Positions 1 through 6,544 of a stretch of DNA of 9,386 bases are shown here, in pieces. Location: positions 1-9,386 of the forward strand of contig CAZUAH010000540.1 of the NCBI GenBank assembly GCA_964617665.1. The letters run 5' to 3'. Below the pieces are notes generated by a model. That model was given only the letters and a program-made list of their open reading frames with translations. It was not told the DNA's origin and did not search any database. Origin of the DNA: JADHUC01 sp964617665. GTDB taxonomy: Bacteria; Planctomycetota; Planctomycetia; Pirellulales; Pirellulaceae. Positions within the stretch are counted from its first letter, which is position 1, and each line of letters opens with the position of its first letter. The translations under genes and the position numbers were made by a program.

Positions 1-174
1 AAACAGGCAAGTTCTGGCTCTAGCGACGTAGGACTTACCGGTTGCGGCACTAGTCTTCTGACGAGTTTCGTCTTGGCCGTAGGTGTAGCCGGATAATACT
101 GCGGTAAATAGAACTGCACCGACAGCACACAGCCGAAACGAATTGTGCGATAAGGCAAGCCTCTTGGAAAACAT
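1..174 (-). CDS. Putative secreted protein, N-terminal fragment (cut by window edge)
   Basis: Only the first 58 codons are visible; the frame is open to the window edge, so this is the 5' part of a longer gene. The ATG at 174-172 is preceded by a near-perfect Shine-Dalgarno, GGAGGTG, six bases upstream, which fixes the start firmly. The N-terminus looks like a Sec signal peptide: a basic n-region (MFSKRLALSHNSFR), a hydrophobic stretch at about residues 15-29 (LCAVGAVLFTAVLSG) and a polar region from about residue 34 (GQDETRQK). No lipobox cysteine follows the hydrophobic stretch, so a soluble exported protein is likelier than a lipoprotein. The mature part seen (about 25 residues, basic and Ser/Thr/Ala-rich) is too short to assign a family. 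It lies 209 bases after the AOR gene on the same strand and may have its own transcript. Product unknown. Confidence 0.72.
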   Translation of the reverse strand, partial: MFSKRLALSHNSFRLCAVGAVLFTAVLSGYTYGQDETRQKTSAATGKSYVARARTCLF

Positions 175-180
175 GTACGT

Positions 181-187
181 CACCTCC
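181..187 (-). promoter_or_regulatory. Shine-Dalgarno site of the truncated secreted-protein gene
   Basis: On the minus strand this reads GGAGGTG, with six bases to the ATG at 174. It is one of the strongest ribosome binding sites in the window and is the main reason to call a gene from so short a fragment. Confidence 0.75.
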
Positions 188-309
188 GCTGAGCCCCATA
201 CAAGTGGATTGTTGATCGACACCGTATCAGCCAGACAAAGCTGAAACAGGAAGTTCGGTAGGTCTACTCTTTCAATTAGAAAAACGTGCCGAACCTGGTT
301 TGCATCGAA

Positions 310-332
310 GCCGCGATGGAGATTTCCGCGGC
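310..332 (-). terminator. GC-rich hairpin downstream of the AOR gene, possible terminator
   Basis: GCCGCG and CGCGGC form a perfect six-base-pair stem around an 11-base loop, about 50 bases after the AOR stop codon. On the minus strand it is followed by TTCGATGC rather than a run of T, so it does not meet the usual intrinsic terminator pattern. It could be a weak or Rho-assisted terminator, a 3' stabilising hairpin, or chance in GC-rich DNA. The rest of the 175-383 gap holds no supported gene. Confidence 0.25.
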
Positions 333-383
333 CTTGTACGCACCGTCACCGGACAGGCGAACAACCGACGTCACGCGATCCGG

Positions 384-2213
384 TCACTTGATGCCCAATT
401 CCGCGAGCTTCTCATCGGGTACGACGCCATCGTTCCAGCCACGGTCGGCGTAGTACTCGGCCAGCATCTCTTGCAACTCGCACACGTGGCCCTCGGATCC
501 TGTCGCGGTGGATGGTTCCTTAAGGAATCTATCTGGGAGCGTATCGCTGCCCTCTCGGAAGCCCGCTTGATTGTTGTAGTGGCGCTCGAGGTTGTAGATC
601 CGCTGTCCGGCAAGAACCACATCATCCGCAGTGAATGGCTGGCCGGTGAAGGCCGAGTATTGTGCCGCGTAGTTCTCGGCCGATTGCGCGAAGGCAGAGA
701 ACTTGCAGATATCCATGCTGTCAGAAAATGCCATCACGTCCTGAAGCAGTCTTGTCAGCTTGCCCTTGCCTTTCCATTCCAGAGGGTCACTTTCCCCTCC
801 GATCCCCAGCACCTCGCTGGCCGGGGTATAGGCGCGAAGATGGCAAGCGCCGCGATTCGATGTGGCGTAGGCGATACCCATGCCCTTCAGACCGCGCGGG
901 TCGTAGGCCGGAATGGCCTGATCCTTGGCTGTCATCGCGACCTCGGGTACTCCAAAGTGCCGAGCGATCCGGGCCGTTCCTTCGGCCAGAATGTCGCCCA
1001 CGCCCTCGCGAGTCGCCATCTTTTCCACAATGGACACCATGGCGGCTGCATCACCCCATGCCAATCCTTCTCCTTCAGCTGCCAGCCCTCGCTCTGTTAC
1101 TTCCATGTAGCAAGCCAAGCACTGGCCAAGTTCGATCGTATCGAAGCCATACTCGTTGGCCTGGTCAATCAACTTGATCATCGCCGTGACATCACCATTG
1201 TCGCAGTTGCCTCCGAGCGACCACGCCGATTCATACTCGACACTTTCCATATGCAGACCGGTATACGGCCCGTCTTTGATCTCCACCTCCTTCTTGCACG
1301 CGACAGGGCAGGCATGACATGTCGGATTCTTCACGACGTAGTTGTCTTTCACGTTCTCGCCAGACAGAGCTTCAGCGCTGTCGAAGTCGCAAAGTTGCGA
1401 ATTCTTGGTGGGCAGAGCGCCAATCGTGTTGATCACATTCATCAAGACGTTGGTCCCATAGACCGACAGACCGCCCTTCTTGGGCGAAGTCGTATTGTCT
1501 TCGTCCAGAATCGCATCCAGAGCGGCCTTGTTGGCTGGCTTCCAGGCATCTGGATCGTTAGGCCGCACACGATTGTCGCGGCTCCCACGAATCACAATCG
1601 CCTTCAATCGCTTGAAGCCGCCCACTGCACCGGTACCGCCACGACCGAAGGATCGAGTATTCTCGTCGATCCAAGCTGCCAGACGCGATTGGTTCTCGCC
1701 TGCTTGTCCGATAGCCACAACGCTCAAGTCGGGCTTGCTCTCCCCGTCGCTGTGACGATCTGTGAGGATCTGAATCGTCTCGGGCGTACTCTTACCCCAA
1801 AGGTCTGCGGCGTCGCGAATCTCGACCGTGCCGTCAGCAATATAGAGATACACCGGTTCGCTGCTCTGACCGCGGACGATCAATGCATCAAATCCCGACC
1901 AACGCAAGCGCGACCCCGACCAGCCACCCATGTGCGAGTCGACAACCGTTCCAGTCAGAGGACTCTTAGTGACGCAAGCCCAGCGGCCACTCATCTTCAT
2001 GTCCGTGCCCGTCAGCGGACCAGCGACAAAGGCCAGGATGTTCTCTGCCGAAAACGGCTCGACATCGGGGCCATTCTCGTACACATATTTCACTCCCAGC
2101 CCACGAGCCCCAACATACAGTCGCGCATCTTCATCACTGACTTTGTCGTATTCGATTTGCCCAGTGCTCAAATCGACCTTTGCCACTTTGCCGTGGAAAG
2201 CGTTAACGCTCAT
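384..2213 (-). CDS. aor: Tungsten-dependent aldehyde:ferredoxin oxidoreductase
   Basis: A 609-residue protein, the usual length for the AOR family, which oxidises aldehydes to carboxylic acids with ferredoxin as acceptor, using a bis-pyranopterin tungsten cofactor and one [4Fe-4S] cluster in the cytoplasm. The cluster ligands are visible: C299-x2-C302-x3-C306 (TCHACPVAC) and the distant C503 in DICKF. The N-terminal pterin-binding part shows YVGARGLGVKYVYE (33-46) and the conserved HMGGWSGSRLRWSGFDALIV segment (94-113). The second cofactor region is DPRGLKGMGIAYATSNRGAC (438-457). The C-terminus (YYADRGWN...EKLAELGIK) ends as AOR proteins normally do. The start at 2213 was chosen because AGGAG lies six bases upstream and MSVNAFHGKVAKVDLSTG matches the family N-terminus; a GTG at 2285 would add 24 unrelated residues. 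No ferredoxin or ThiS/MoaD-like partner gene is visible nearby. The subfamily (AOR, formaldehyde- or other aldehyde-specific) and the bound metal cannot be settled by eye. Confidence 0.95.
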   Translation of the reverse strand: MSVNAFHGKVAKVDLSTGQIEYDKVSDEDARLYVGARGLGVKYVYENGPDVEPFSAENILAFVAGPLTGTDMKMSGRWACVTKSPLTGTVVDSHMGGWSGSRLRWSGFDALIVRGQSSEPVYLYIADGTVEIRDAADLWGKSTPETIQILTDRHSDGESKPDLSVVAIGQAGENQSRLAAWIDENTRSFGRGGTGAVGGFKRLKAIVIRGSRDNRVRPNDPDAWKPANKAALDAILDEDNTTSPKKGGLSVYGTNVLMNVINTIGALPTKNSQLCDFDSAEALSGENVKDNYVVKNPTCHACPVACKKEVEIKDGPYTGLHMESVEYESAWSLGGNCDNGDVTAMIKLIDQANEYGFDTIELGQCLACYMEVTERGLAAEGEGLAWGDAAAMVSIVEKMATREGVGDILAEGTARIARHFGVPEVAMTAKDQAIPAYDPRGLKGMGIAYATSNRGACHLRAYTPASEVLGIGGESDPLEWKGKGKLTRLLQDVMAFSDSMDICKFSAFAQSAENYAAQYSAFTGQPFTADDVVLAGQRIYNLERHYNNQAGFREGSDTLPDRFLKEPSTATGSEGHVCELQEMLAEYYADRGWNDGVVPDEKLAELGIK

Positions 2214-2219
2214 GATGAT

Positions 2220-2224
2220 CTCCT
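2220..2224 (-). promoter_or_regulatory. Shine-Dalgarno site of the AOR gene (decides the start)
   Basis: AGGAG on the minus strand, six bases before the ATG at 2213. It separates the true start from an in-frame GTG at 2285, which has no comparable site. Confidence 0.8.
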
Positions 2225-2276
2225 GGCAGAAATGCCTTTGTTCCAGCGAATGTGTCTTGCTCAGAACGGTGATCCC

Positions 2277-2305
2277 ATTTGACACAACAAGAATAGGTTC
2301 GGCAA
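2277..2305 (-). promoter_or_regulatory. Candidate sigma-70-like promoter for the AOR gene
   Basis: On the minus strand TTGCCG (2305-2300; four of six matches to TTGACA) and TCAAAT (2282-2277; four of six to TATAAT) are separated by exactly 17 bases. Transcription would begin near 2270, giving a leader of roughly 55 bases before the AOR start. The match is only moderate and the -35 element overlaps a hairpin arm, so this is a guess supported by position and spacing. Confidence 0.28.
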
Positions 2306-2318
2306 TCGGACCGAAACC
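2296..2318 (-). terminator. Hairpin between membrane-protein gene and AOR gene, possible terminator
   Basis: On the minus strand GGTTTCGG and CCGAACC can form a seven-base-pair stem with one bulged T and an eight-base loop. A T-rich but interrupted tract (TATTCTTGTTGTG) follows. It could end the transcript from the Kelch/membrane-protein pair about 220 bases after its last stop codon. The broken T tract and overlap with a candidate AOR promoter make it uncertain; it might also act in the AOR leader region. Confidence 0.3.
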
Positions 2319-2541
2319 AATTGCCCGGCTCGGACAAGTGCCAAGTACGTCGGCATGGGACGGTTTTCTAATACCCGCGTTTTCCGATCGCGGATTCCGA
2401 CGATGAAGAGTTGATTATCCGCTTGGCCGCTTTCGCGCGACGCGACGGCTCGGATGAGGGCTATCGCGCCGACCCCAGATGCAATGAACTCGACAGGCTC
2501 TGATACCGCTAGGTCCGACAGTCGTTCGGCAACCCTCGCGT

Positions 2542-3507
2542 CTAGACGGCGGATATCATCATTGCGACATGCACTGCTGCCATGATGAGGGCGATCGGTA
2601 CGAAAATAGCCAACAGGGACATAGTCATCTTGAATAACAGCTGCAAATCGGGGAACAATTGCCTGGCGTGCCGCTGGCCGTCAACAAAGGCTTGAACGGA
2701 CCACAAAGGCACCGTTCTTGATCTGATTTCGACGTGATGACGCTCATCGTTCCCAACGATCAGAGAACGAGTAGCCGAAAGCGCAAAGCTCCGTGTCTCC
2801 AGTTTCTTGTCGCCATCGACCATTACGATCTCGCGTCCAGATACCAAAAACAGCACGCCGACCTCGTGCAGTTCCTGCTCGCCGACGGTGAAAGTGTCGT
2901 ACATTGGGGACACGGTGCGGCCAGGTGAAGTCTCGTCCCCTAGTTTCGAGTCCGCTAAATGCTGGCTCCTTCGCCCCAACCGGGCACCTCCCACCACGGT
3001 TCCCGACGCCGCAAGTGTGCTCACAAACACCTGCAGGACATAGCCTTGATACCCGATAAGCAATACGTACATGTGTCTGTCAAGATCGAGAGGCACGATG
3101 TGCCAGGACGCGATGATCCATGCAGCAACGGCGGCCAGACAGACGACTAACAGGGCAACCACTCGCCAGAGATTGAGCCTCCGAAGGAATCTGCCAAGCA
3201 TCCAGCCGAAGAACATGTGCACGGAAAGACGTACCACAAGCCCAGCGACCCACGCAGTCCAGCAAGTTGCCGCGGGGCCGAGCGCACCGCTAAACTCAAT
3301 GCCACGAAAAGCCAAATCGCTCCCGATATCCCAAAGCATCAAGGGAAGGATGGTACACAAAACCACGACAGCCACTTCCAACGCGATGTCGGCCCGACGT
3401 ACTAGCCGATCTAGCTCCGTATCTGCGATCTGACGATCATCTTCAGATGTGTGCAGAAGCGGGGATTCGTACGGATTGACGGATTCGGGCATGTGGTCTG
3501 TCGACAT
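2542..3507 (-). CDS. Planctomycete-type membrane protein with N-terminal NPYESP motif, function unknown
   Basis: A 321-residue integral membrane protein of unknown function. Its N-terminus carries NPYESP (11-16), a motif very common at the start of planctomycete membrane proteins. A charged stretch (22-40) precedes hydrophobic segments at about 41-60 (IALEVAVVVLCTILPLMLW), 74-107, 113-136 and 146-173. A soluble region of about 120 residues follows (174-293). A final membrane segment lies at about 295-321 (MSLLAIFVPIALIMAAVHVA). I do not recognise a catalytic motif in the soluble part. The start at 3507 is 13 bases after the stop of the Kelch/Fn3 gene, and its residues lead straight into the motif; a further upstream frame would overlap that gene and adds nothing family-like. 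No clear Shine-Dalgarno precedes ATG 3507 or the in-frame ATG at 3492, so translation may be coupled to the upstream gene. Co-transcription suggests a shared envelope-associated role, which is inference. Confidence 0.82.
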   Translation of the reverse strand: MSTDHMPESVNPYESPLLHTSEDDRQIADTELDRLVRRADIALEVAVVVLCTILPLMLWDIGSDLAFRGIEFSGALGPAATCWTAWVAGLVVRLSVHMFFGWMLGRFLRRLNLWRVVALLVVCLAAVAAWIIASWHIVPLDLDRHMYVLLIGYQGYVLQVFVSTLAASGTVVGGARLGRRSQHLADSKLGDETSPGRTVSPMYDTFTVGEQELHEVGVLFLVSGREIVMVDGDKKLETRSFALSATRSLIVGNDERHHVEIRSRTVPLWSVQAFVDGQRHARQLFPDLQLLFKMTMSLLAIFVPIALIMAAVHVAMMISAV

Positions 3508-3520
3508 GGCAGGGGGTATT

Positions 3521-5443
3521 TCACTGATGCCACTCGCCAACGAACGGCTTGTAGTATGCTCGCCACTCGCGTTGGAACCATACGGGCGAGGACGGGAATC
3601 CCTCCTGCCCCAACGCGTCCACGGCCACGATGTAGTATCGACGCGAGTGTTTGCTCGCGGTGGCATCGGCGTATGCTGTGGTCGAGATTGGCTCCTGCGT
3701 CAGACGCGAGACGGGGTCCTTGTTCCAGCGGCCGTCCATTCGATAGACGCGATAGCCGACGATGTGTTTCTCCAGGTTTGCCGCCCACTTCAGACGGCAA
3801 GTGGTGCCGTCCTCGCGGCTGAACACTTCTTGAGGCGACGACGGAATCGTGAAGAACGCAGGCGAGGGCCCGCTGACCGTCCCCTGTCTGTCGACCGTCC
3901 GAATTCGATACGCGTAGACGGCCAGACGGTAAGGACGCCCGGAGCGATCGACTCGCTCGGGATGCAGTTTTCCGTCGTAGATTGGATCGCCGTCAATTGC
4001 CTGCGGCGTTCCAAGATCGACAATTTCGTCGACGTACGATGTGGACTGGATAGGTTCGTCGGTCAATCGCTGGAATTGGCCGATTCGGCGGATTGCTCCC
4101 ACCGAGGGCGGGTCCAGCGTTGGTGTGCGCAATTTGAGCCGGCGTAGCTGGTCTTCACTCCAGGCTTCGACGACGGCGCGTTCTATGTGATAGCCGTTCA
4201 CCACCGGATTGTCCGGAGACCTCCAGCCAATTTCAACGCGAGTCTTCGCGACCACCGAAACCACCGCGTCCTCGACAATCGGCGGCGTCACGCGTGGCTT
4301 TTGTTGTTGTGGTTCGTGAGCATCCTTGGCATCCGCATAGCGATAGGTCCAGACCTGCTGCTCGCGTGGTCGGCTCGTGCAGTTTTCGAGAATGGCCAGA
4401 TTCAGTTCCGGCGCGAAGATCAGTTGACGCGTGCGGTTTCCTGCCGCGTCGGGTTCGGGCGTTGGGTTCAAACGGGTCCACCTGTTCGCGCCTGCATCGT
4501 AGGCCCAAGTCTGCACTTCGTGCCGCGCATCATCTTCCTTGCCAGTCGTGACCTTCACGATTGCCAGCACAACTCGATTGACGGAATCGTAGGTCAATAC
4601 GGCGTCGTTTTCCTTGGTCGGTGGCATCGACTCGGGTTTCATATCTCGCCATTCGTTGCGTTCCACGCTGTAAGTCCACGTATGCGGGTCGTCAGTGAAT
4701 TGCGAACCGAACAGCACGTGAACCTTGCGGGCCGCGTCGTACGCCAAGTTTCCGCCGCTGCGTGGTGCGGGTTCGTTGGCCGGTTTCGGCCAGCGCCATT
4801 CATTTCGCCACGGATCATAGATCAGCGTCCCCTCTTGGCTGCCCTCACCGGCAAACACTACTACCACTCGCTTGTCGCTATCCCATGAAGCACAGCGGTA
4901 CGGTGCGAGCCGTGGCGTCGGCAACGGTCGAATGTTCCGCCAGCGATTGGCCGCCAAGTCGTACGTCCAAACCGACGAGTCGTTCAGGTAGAGTTCTCGT
5001 TCCCACTGCCAGCCGTGGCTACCGCTGAAGAAAGGAAAGCGAATGTAACGTCCAATCGTCGGATCGTAGACATTCTGCGCATTGCAGCAAACTCCGGGCG
5101 GTGAGGTGTTGGGCTCCTTCAGTGTCCACTTGGCAGTCAGCGGATCGAACGTCCACACCTCGGCGCCCTGCTCGCCACCGCCACCCTGATTGTGCCCGCC
5201 ATAGCGGACCAGCAATCGGTGATGGTTGTCCCACACACACGCCCCTTCGTAACCCAGACGCGGCGAAACCGGCCCGTCAGGCAAAGGGCTGCGTTTCACC
5301 CAGGTATTAGCCTCCTGCGCCGCGATAGACGGTACCTCGCCTGCAAGGGCGACAAGATCGCCCGTGTCGGCCAACGTCAGAATGGCTTGCACAACAACCA
5401 ACAATGAAGCGACGGACGCGATTCGCAATACGTACTTCGTCAT
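3521..5443 (-). CDS. Secreted Kelch-repeat beta-propeller protein with fibronectin type III domains
   Basis: A 640-residue exported protein of unknown role. A signal peptide is clear: MTKYVLR, a hydrophobic core at about 8-25, then polar sequence (DTGDL). Residues about 48-370 contain six Kelch-like repeats, each ending in an aromatic-D-x5-W type strand: W97TFD..W106, W159TYD..W168, Y209D..W216, W256TYS..W265, W313AYD..W322 and W365TY. This predicts a six-bladed propeller. A proline/glutamine-rich linker (about 377-388) leads to two fibronectin type III-like domains, about 390-533 (with a long insertion, 424-500) and 535-625; the motifs NGYHIERA and VGYRVYRMDG are typical Fn3 strands. The protein ends in an unusual aromatic tail (W622 to W638). 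The start is fixed by GGAGGT seven bases upstream. Galactose oxidase also combines Kelch blades with an Fn3-like domain, but I cannot identify its copper ligands here. Binding to carbohydrate or cell-surface partners is plausible, not shown. Confidence 0.9.
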   Translation of the reverse strand: MTKYVLRIASVASLLVVVQAILTLADTGDLVALAGEVPSIAAQEANTWVKRSPLPDGPVSPRLGYEGACVWDNHHRLLVRYGGHNQGGGGEQGAEVWTFDPLTAKWTLKEPNTSPPGVCCNAQNVYDPTIGRYIRFPFFSGSHGWQWERELYLNDSSVWTYDLAANRWRNIRPLPTPRLAPYRCASWDSDKRVVVVFAGEGSQEGTLIYDPWRNEWRWPKPANEPAPRSGGNLAYDAARKVHVLFGSQFTDDPHTWTYSVERNEWRDMKPESMPPTKENDAVLTYDSVNRVVLAIVKVTTGKEDDARHEVQTWAYDAGANRWTRLNPTPEPDAAGNRTRQLIFAPELNLAILENCTSRPREQQVWTYRYADAKDAHEPQQQKPRVTPPIVEDAVVSVVAKTRVEIGWRSPDNPVVNGYHIERAVVEAWSEDQLRRLKLRTPTLDPPSVGAIRRIGQFQRLTDEPIQSTSYVDEIVDLGTPQAIDGDPIYDGKLHPERVDRSGRPYRLAVYAYRIRTVDRQGTVSGPSPAFFTIPSSPQEVFSREDGTTCRLKWAANLEKHIVGYRVYRMDGRWNKDPVSRLTQEPISTTAYADATASKHSRRYYIVAVDALGQEGFPSSPVWFQREWRAYYKPFVGEWHQ

Positions 5444-5450
5444 GGCCGAT

Positions 5451-5456
5451 ACCTCC
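5451..5456 (-). promoter_or_regulatory. Shine-Dalgarno site of the Kelch/Fn3 gene
   Basis: GGAGGT on the minus strand, seven bases before the ATG at 5443. It gives strong support to the start and so to the intact signal peptide. Confidence 0.78.
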
Positions 5457-5536
5457 AGTAGCTCTGTTCGCGTTGACGCATGCGCCCACAGGTGGCCCAG
5501 AGTTGCTCGATTCTACCGCAGCCAAAAGCGGGAAGG

Positions 5537-5550
5537 TAGCGTTTGCGCTA
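5537..5550. repeat. Small perfect inverted repeat in the mtdB-Kelch gap
   Basis: TAGCG and CGCTA flank four bases (TTTG on plus). It lies in the 161-base gap (5444-5604) between mtdB and the Kelch/Fn3 gene, roughly 95 bases before the Kelch start. On the minus strand it is followed by CCTTCCCG, so it is not an intrinsic terminator. A TAGAAT hexamer further downstream has no good -35 partner at 16-18 bases. The pair could be an operator or simply chance. Confidence 0.2.
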
Positions 5551-5604
5551 GTCGCGTAGGTTCTCTCGTTGTTGTCGCTAAAGGCGGTCGTGAGCTATCG
5601 ACGA

Positions 5605-6507
5605 CTACTCTTGCACCAACTTCCGCGCCAGGTCCAAGGCATGCTCGAAGTGCAAGTGCAGGGGCTGTTCGGATTCCCGCATCTGAACGAGCAACTGGTG
5701 TTGCGTTTTGTACTTGATGTCGCCAATGGCCAAGGCTCCGATGCCGACGGCTCCGCTTGCGGAATCGGTCAATGTGGATCCGTCGTCCTTCATACCAATC
5801 CCTTCGATGCCGGCAGGCGGCACGGCGTTCAGGTCGGCCGCGACCTTCAGATTAGTGGCATCGACAACCAGACCGCCGTCCATCACCTGCACACCGGCCT
5901 TTGCCGTACCTAGGACGACGTCGGCCGTGGCAAGCTGCTCGGCTTTGTGGTCATTCACATCGCCTTTGATGCCGGTCAATTCCGCGCCAAAGCTGTGACT
6001 ACACAAGGCCGCAACGCGGTCCGCACGATCTTGACGTCGCCCCATCACCACGACCTGTGCGCCGCACTGCGCGGCCAGCACGGCGGCGGCGGTACCGACG
6101 GGGCCAGTGCCGCCGAGCACCACCACCCGTTCACCTTCGAGCGTCGTGTTGTGGCAGGATTGCAGCCGTTGTTCCACCTTGGCCACCATTGCGGCCGCCG
6201 TCGTGAAGGCTCCGCTGGGATCGGCGAAGACCGAAACGGCAAAGGGTGGAAACATGGCTTCGCAAGCGATTTCCAGCATATCCATGGCCGTCTGCATGTT
6301 GCGACCACCGATGAACACGCCTGTGCGGCGCGCCCCTTTGGGGCCGCGAGAAAAGATGACATCCTGGATCATGCTTTCCACCTCGTCCGCATCGACTTCG
6401 GTGTAAGTCGCCACGGCATTCCAGCCCGCGTCGTAGGCCATGTTCACGTCAAAGGGGCTGGCGTGGTGAGCGGGGGTGAACAGGTGCAAAACGTAAGGCT
6501 GTTCCAT
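5605..6507 (-). CDS. mtdB: NADP-dependent methylene-tetrahydromethanopterin dehydrogenase (MtdB type)
   Basis: A 300-residue cytoplasmic enzyme predicted to oxidise methylene-H4MPT to methenyl-H4MPT with reduction of NAD(P)+, a step of H4MPT-linked formaldehyde oxidation. Length and layout match bacterial MtdB. The N-terminal catalytic part contains SPFDVNMAYDAG (17-28), VFIGGRNM (64-71) and DPSGAFTTAAAMVA (96-109), which align with the family's FDV..YDGG, FVGGGDM and D.NGSNTTAAA segments. A Rossmann fold follows, with the nucleotide-binding loop LGGTGPVGTAAAVLA (131-145) and R157-R158 after the second strand, consistent with NADP. The C-terminal GAVGIGALAIGDIKYKTQH (252-270) is also characteristic. 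The ATG at 6507 follows a moderate Shine-Dalgarno (AGGGGA, nine-base spacing). It lies 62 bases downstream of pepF on the same strand. No other H4MPT genes (fae, mch, fhc) are in the window, as expected if, as in many planctomycetes, they are dispersed. MtdA or FolD-type dehydrogenases are less likely given these motifs. Confidence 0.92.
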   Translation of the reverse strand: MEQPYVLHLFTPAHHASPFDVNMAYDAGWNAVATYTEVDADEVESMIQDVIFSRGPKGARRTGVFIGGRNMQTAMDMLEIACEAMFPPFAVSVFADPSGAFTTAAAMVAKVEQRLQSCHNTTLEGERVVVLGGTGPVGTAAAVLAAQCGAQVVVMGRRQDRADRVAALCSHSFGAELTGIKGDVNDHKAEQLATADVVLGTAKAGVQVMDGGLVVDATNLKVAADLNAVPPAGIEGIGMKDDGSTLTDSASGAVGIGALAIGDIKYKTQHQLLVQMRESEQPLHLHFEHALDLARKLVQE

Positions 6508-6522
6508 GGTCGGGCTTCCCCT

Positions 6523-6537
6523 ACAAGTTGAGCTTGT
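6523..6537 (-). other. Small hairpin just upstream of the mtdB ribosome binding site
   Basis: ACAAG and CTTGT form a perfect five-base-pair stem with a five-base loop (CTCAA on minus), ending only two bases before the AGGGGA Shine-Dalgarno of mtdB. The stem is AU-rich and weak. It could modulate ribosome access or be chance. Confidence 0.2.
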
Positions 6538-6544
6538 CGTCTGG

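Larger units (their letters stand above)
2214..2541. other. 328-base gap upstream of the AOR gene
   Basis: No gene with a credible start and ribosome binding site is visible. The gap holds the AOR Shine-Dalgarno, a candidate promoter (2277-2305) and a hairpin (2296-2318). One minus-strand frame stays open through it: it runs from 2680, inside the 3' end of the membrane-protein gene in another frame, to a TGA at 2263-2261, 139 codons in all. Its first ATG is at 2356, leaving only 31 codons. The translation looks fairly protein-like but has no supported start, so it is reported as an observation, not a gene. Confidence 0.5.

Noticed and set aside
300..2282. A 660-codon open frame on the plus strand opposite the AOR gene
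   Set aside because: It lies antisense to a gene with intact family motifs. Its translation is rich in R, H, S and C with no domain, which is what codon bias of the minus-strand gene produces in the opposite frame.
2214..2285. GTG start at 2285 for AOR, adding 24 residues
   Set aside because: No Shine-Dalgarno there and no family resemblance in the added residues; the ATG at 2213 has AGGAG at ideal spacing.
2329..2352. TGGCAC on the minus strand as a sigma-54 promoter element
   Set aside because: The required TTGC-type -12 element is missing at the correct spacing (the position reads CGAG).
3508..3666. Longer N-terminus for the membrane protein, starting at 3666
   Set aside because: It would overlap the end of the Kelch/Fn3 gene by about 145 bases and adds 53 Arg/Ser/Pro-rich residues before the NPYESP motif that normally lies near the true start.
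4187..4888. A 233-codon plus-strand open frame opposite the Kelch/Fn3 gene
   Set aside because: Antisense shadow: the minus-strand reading has a signal peptide, Shine-Dalgarno and repeated blade motifs, while the plus-strand translation shows none.
5507..5530. TAGAAT on the minus strand as the -10 element of a Kelch/Fn3 promoter
   Set aside because: The hexamer is close to consensus, but no hexamer resembling TTGACA lies 16-18 bases upstream.
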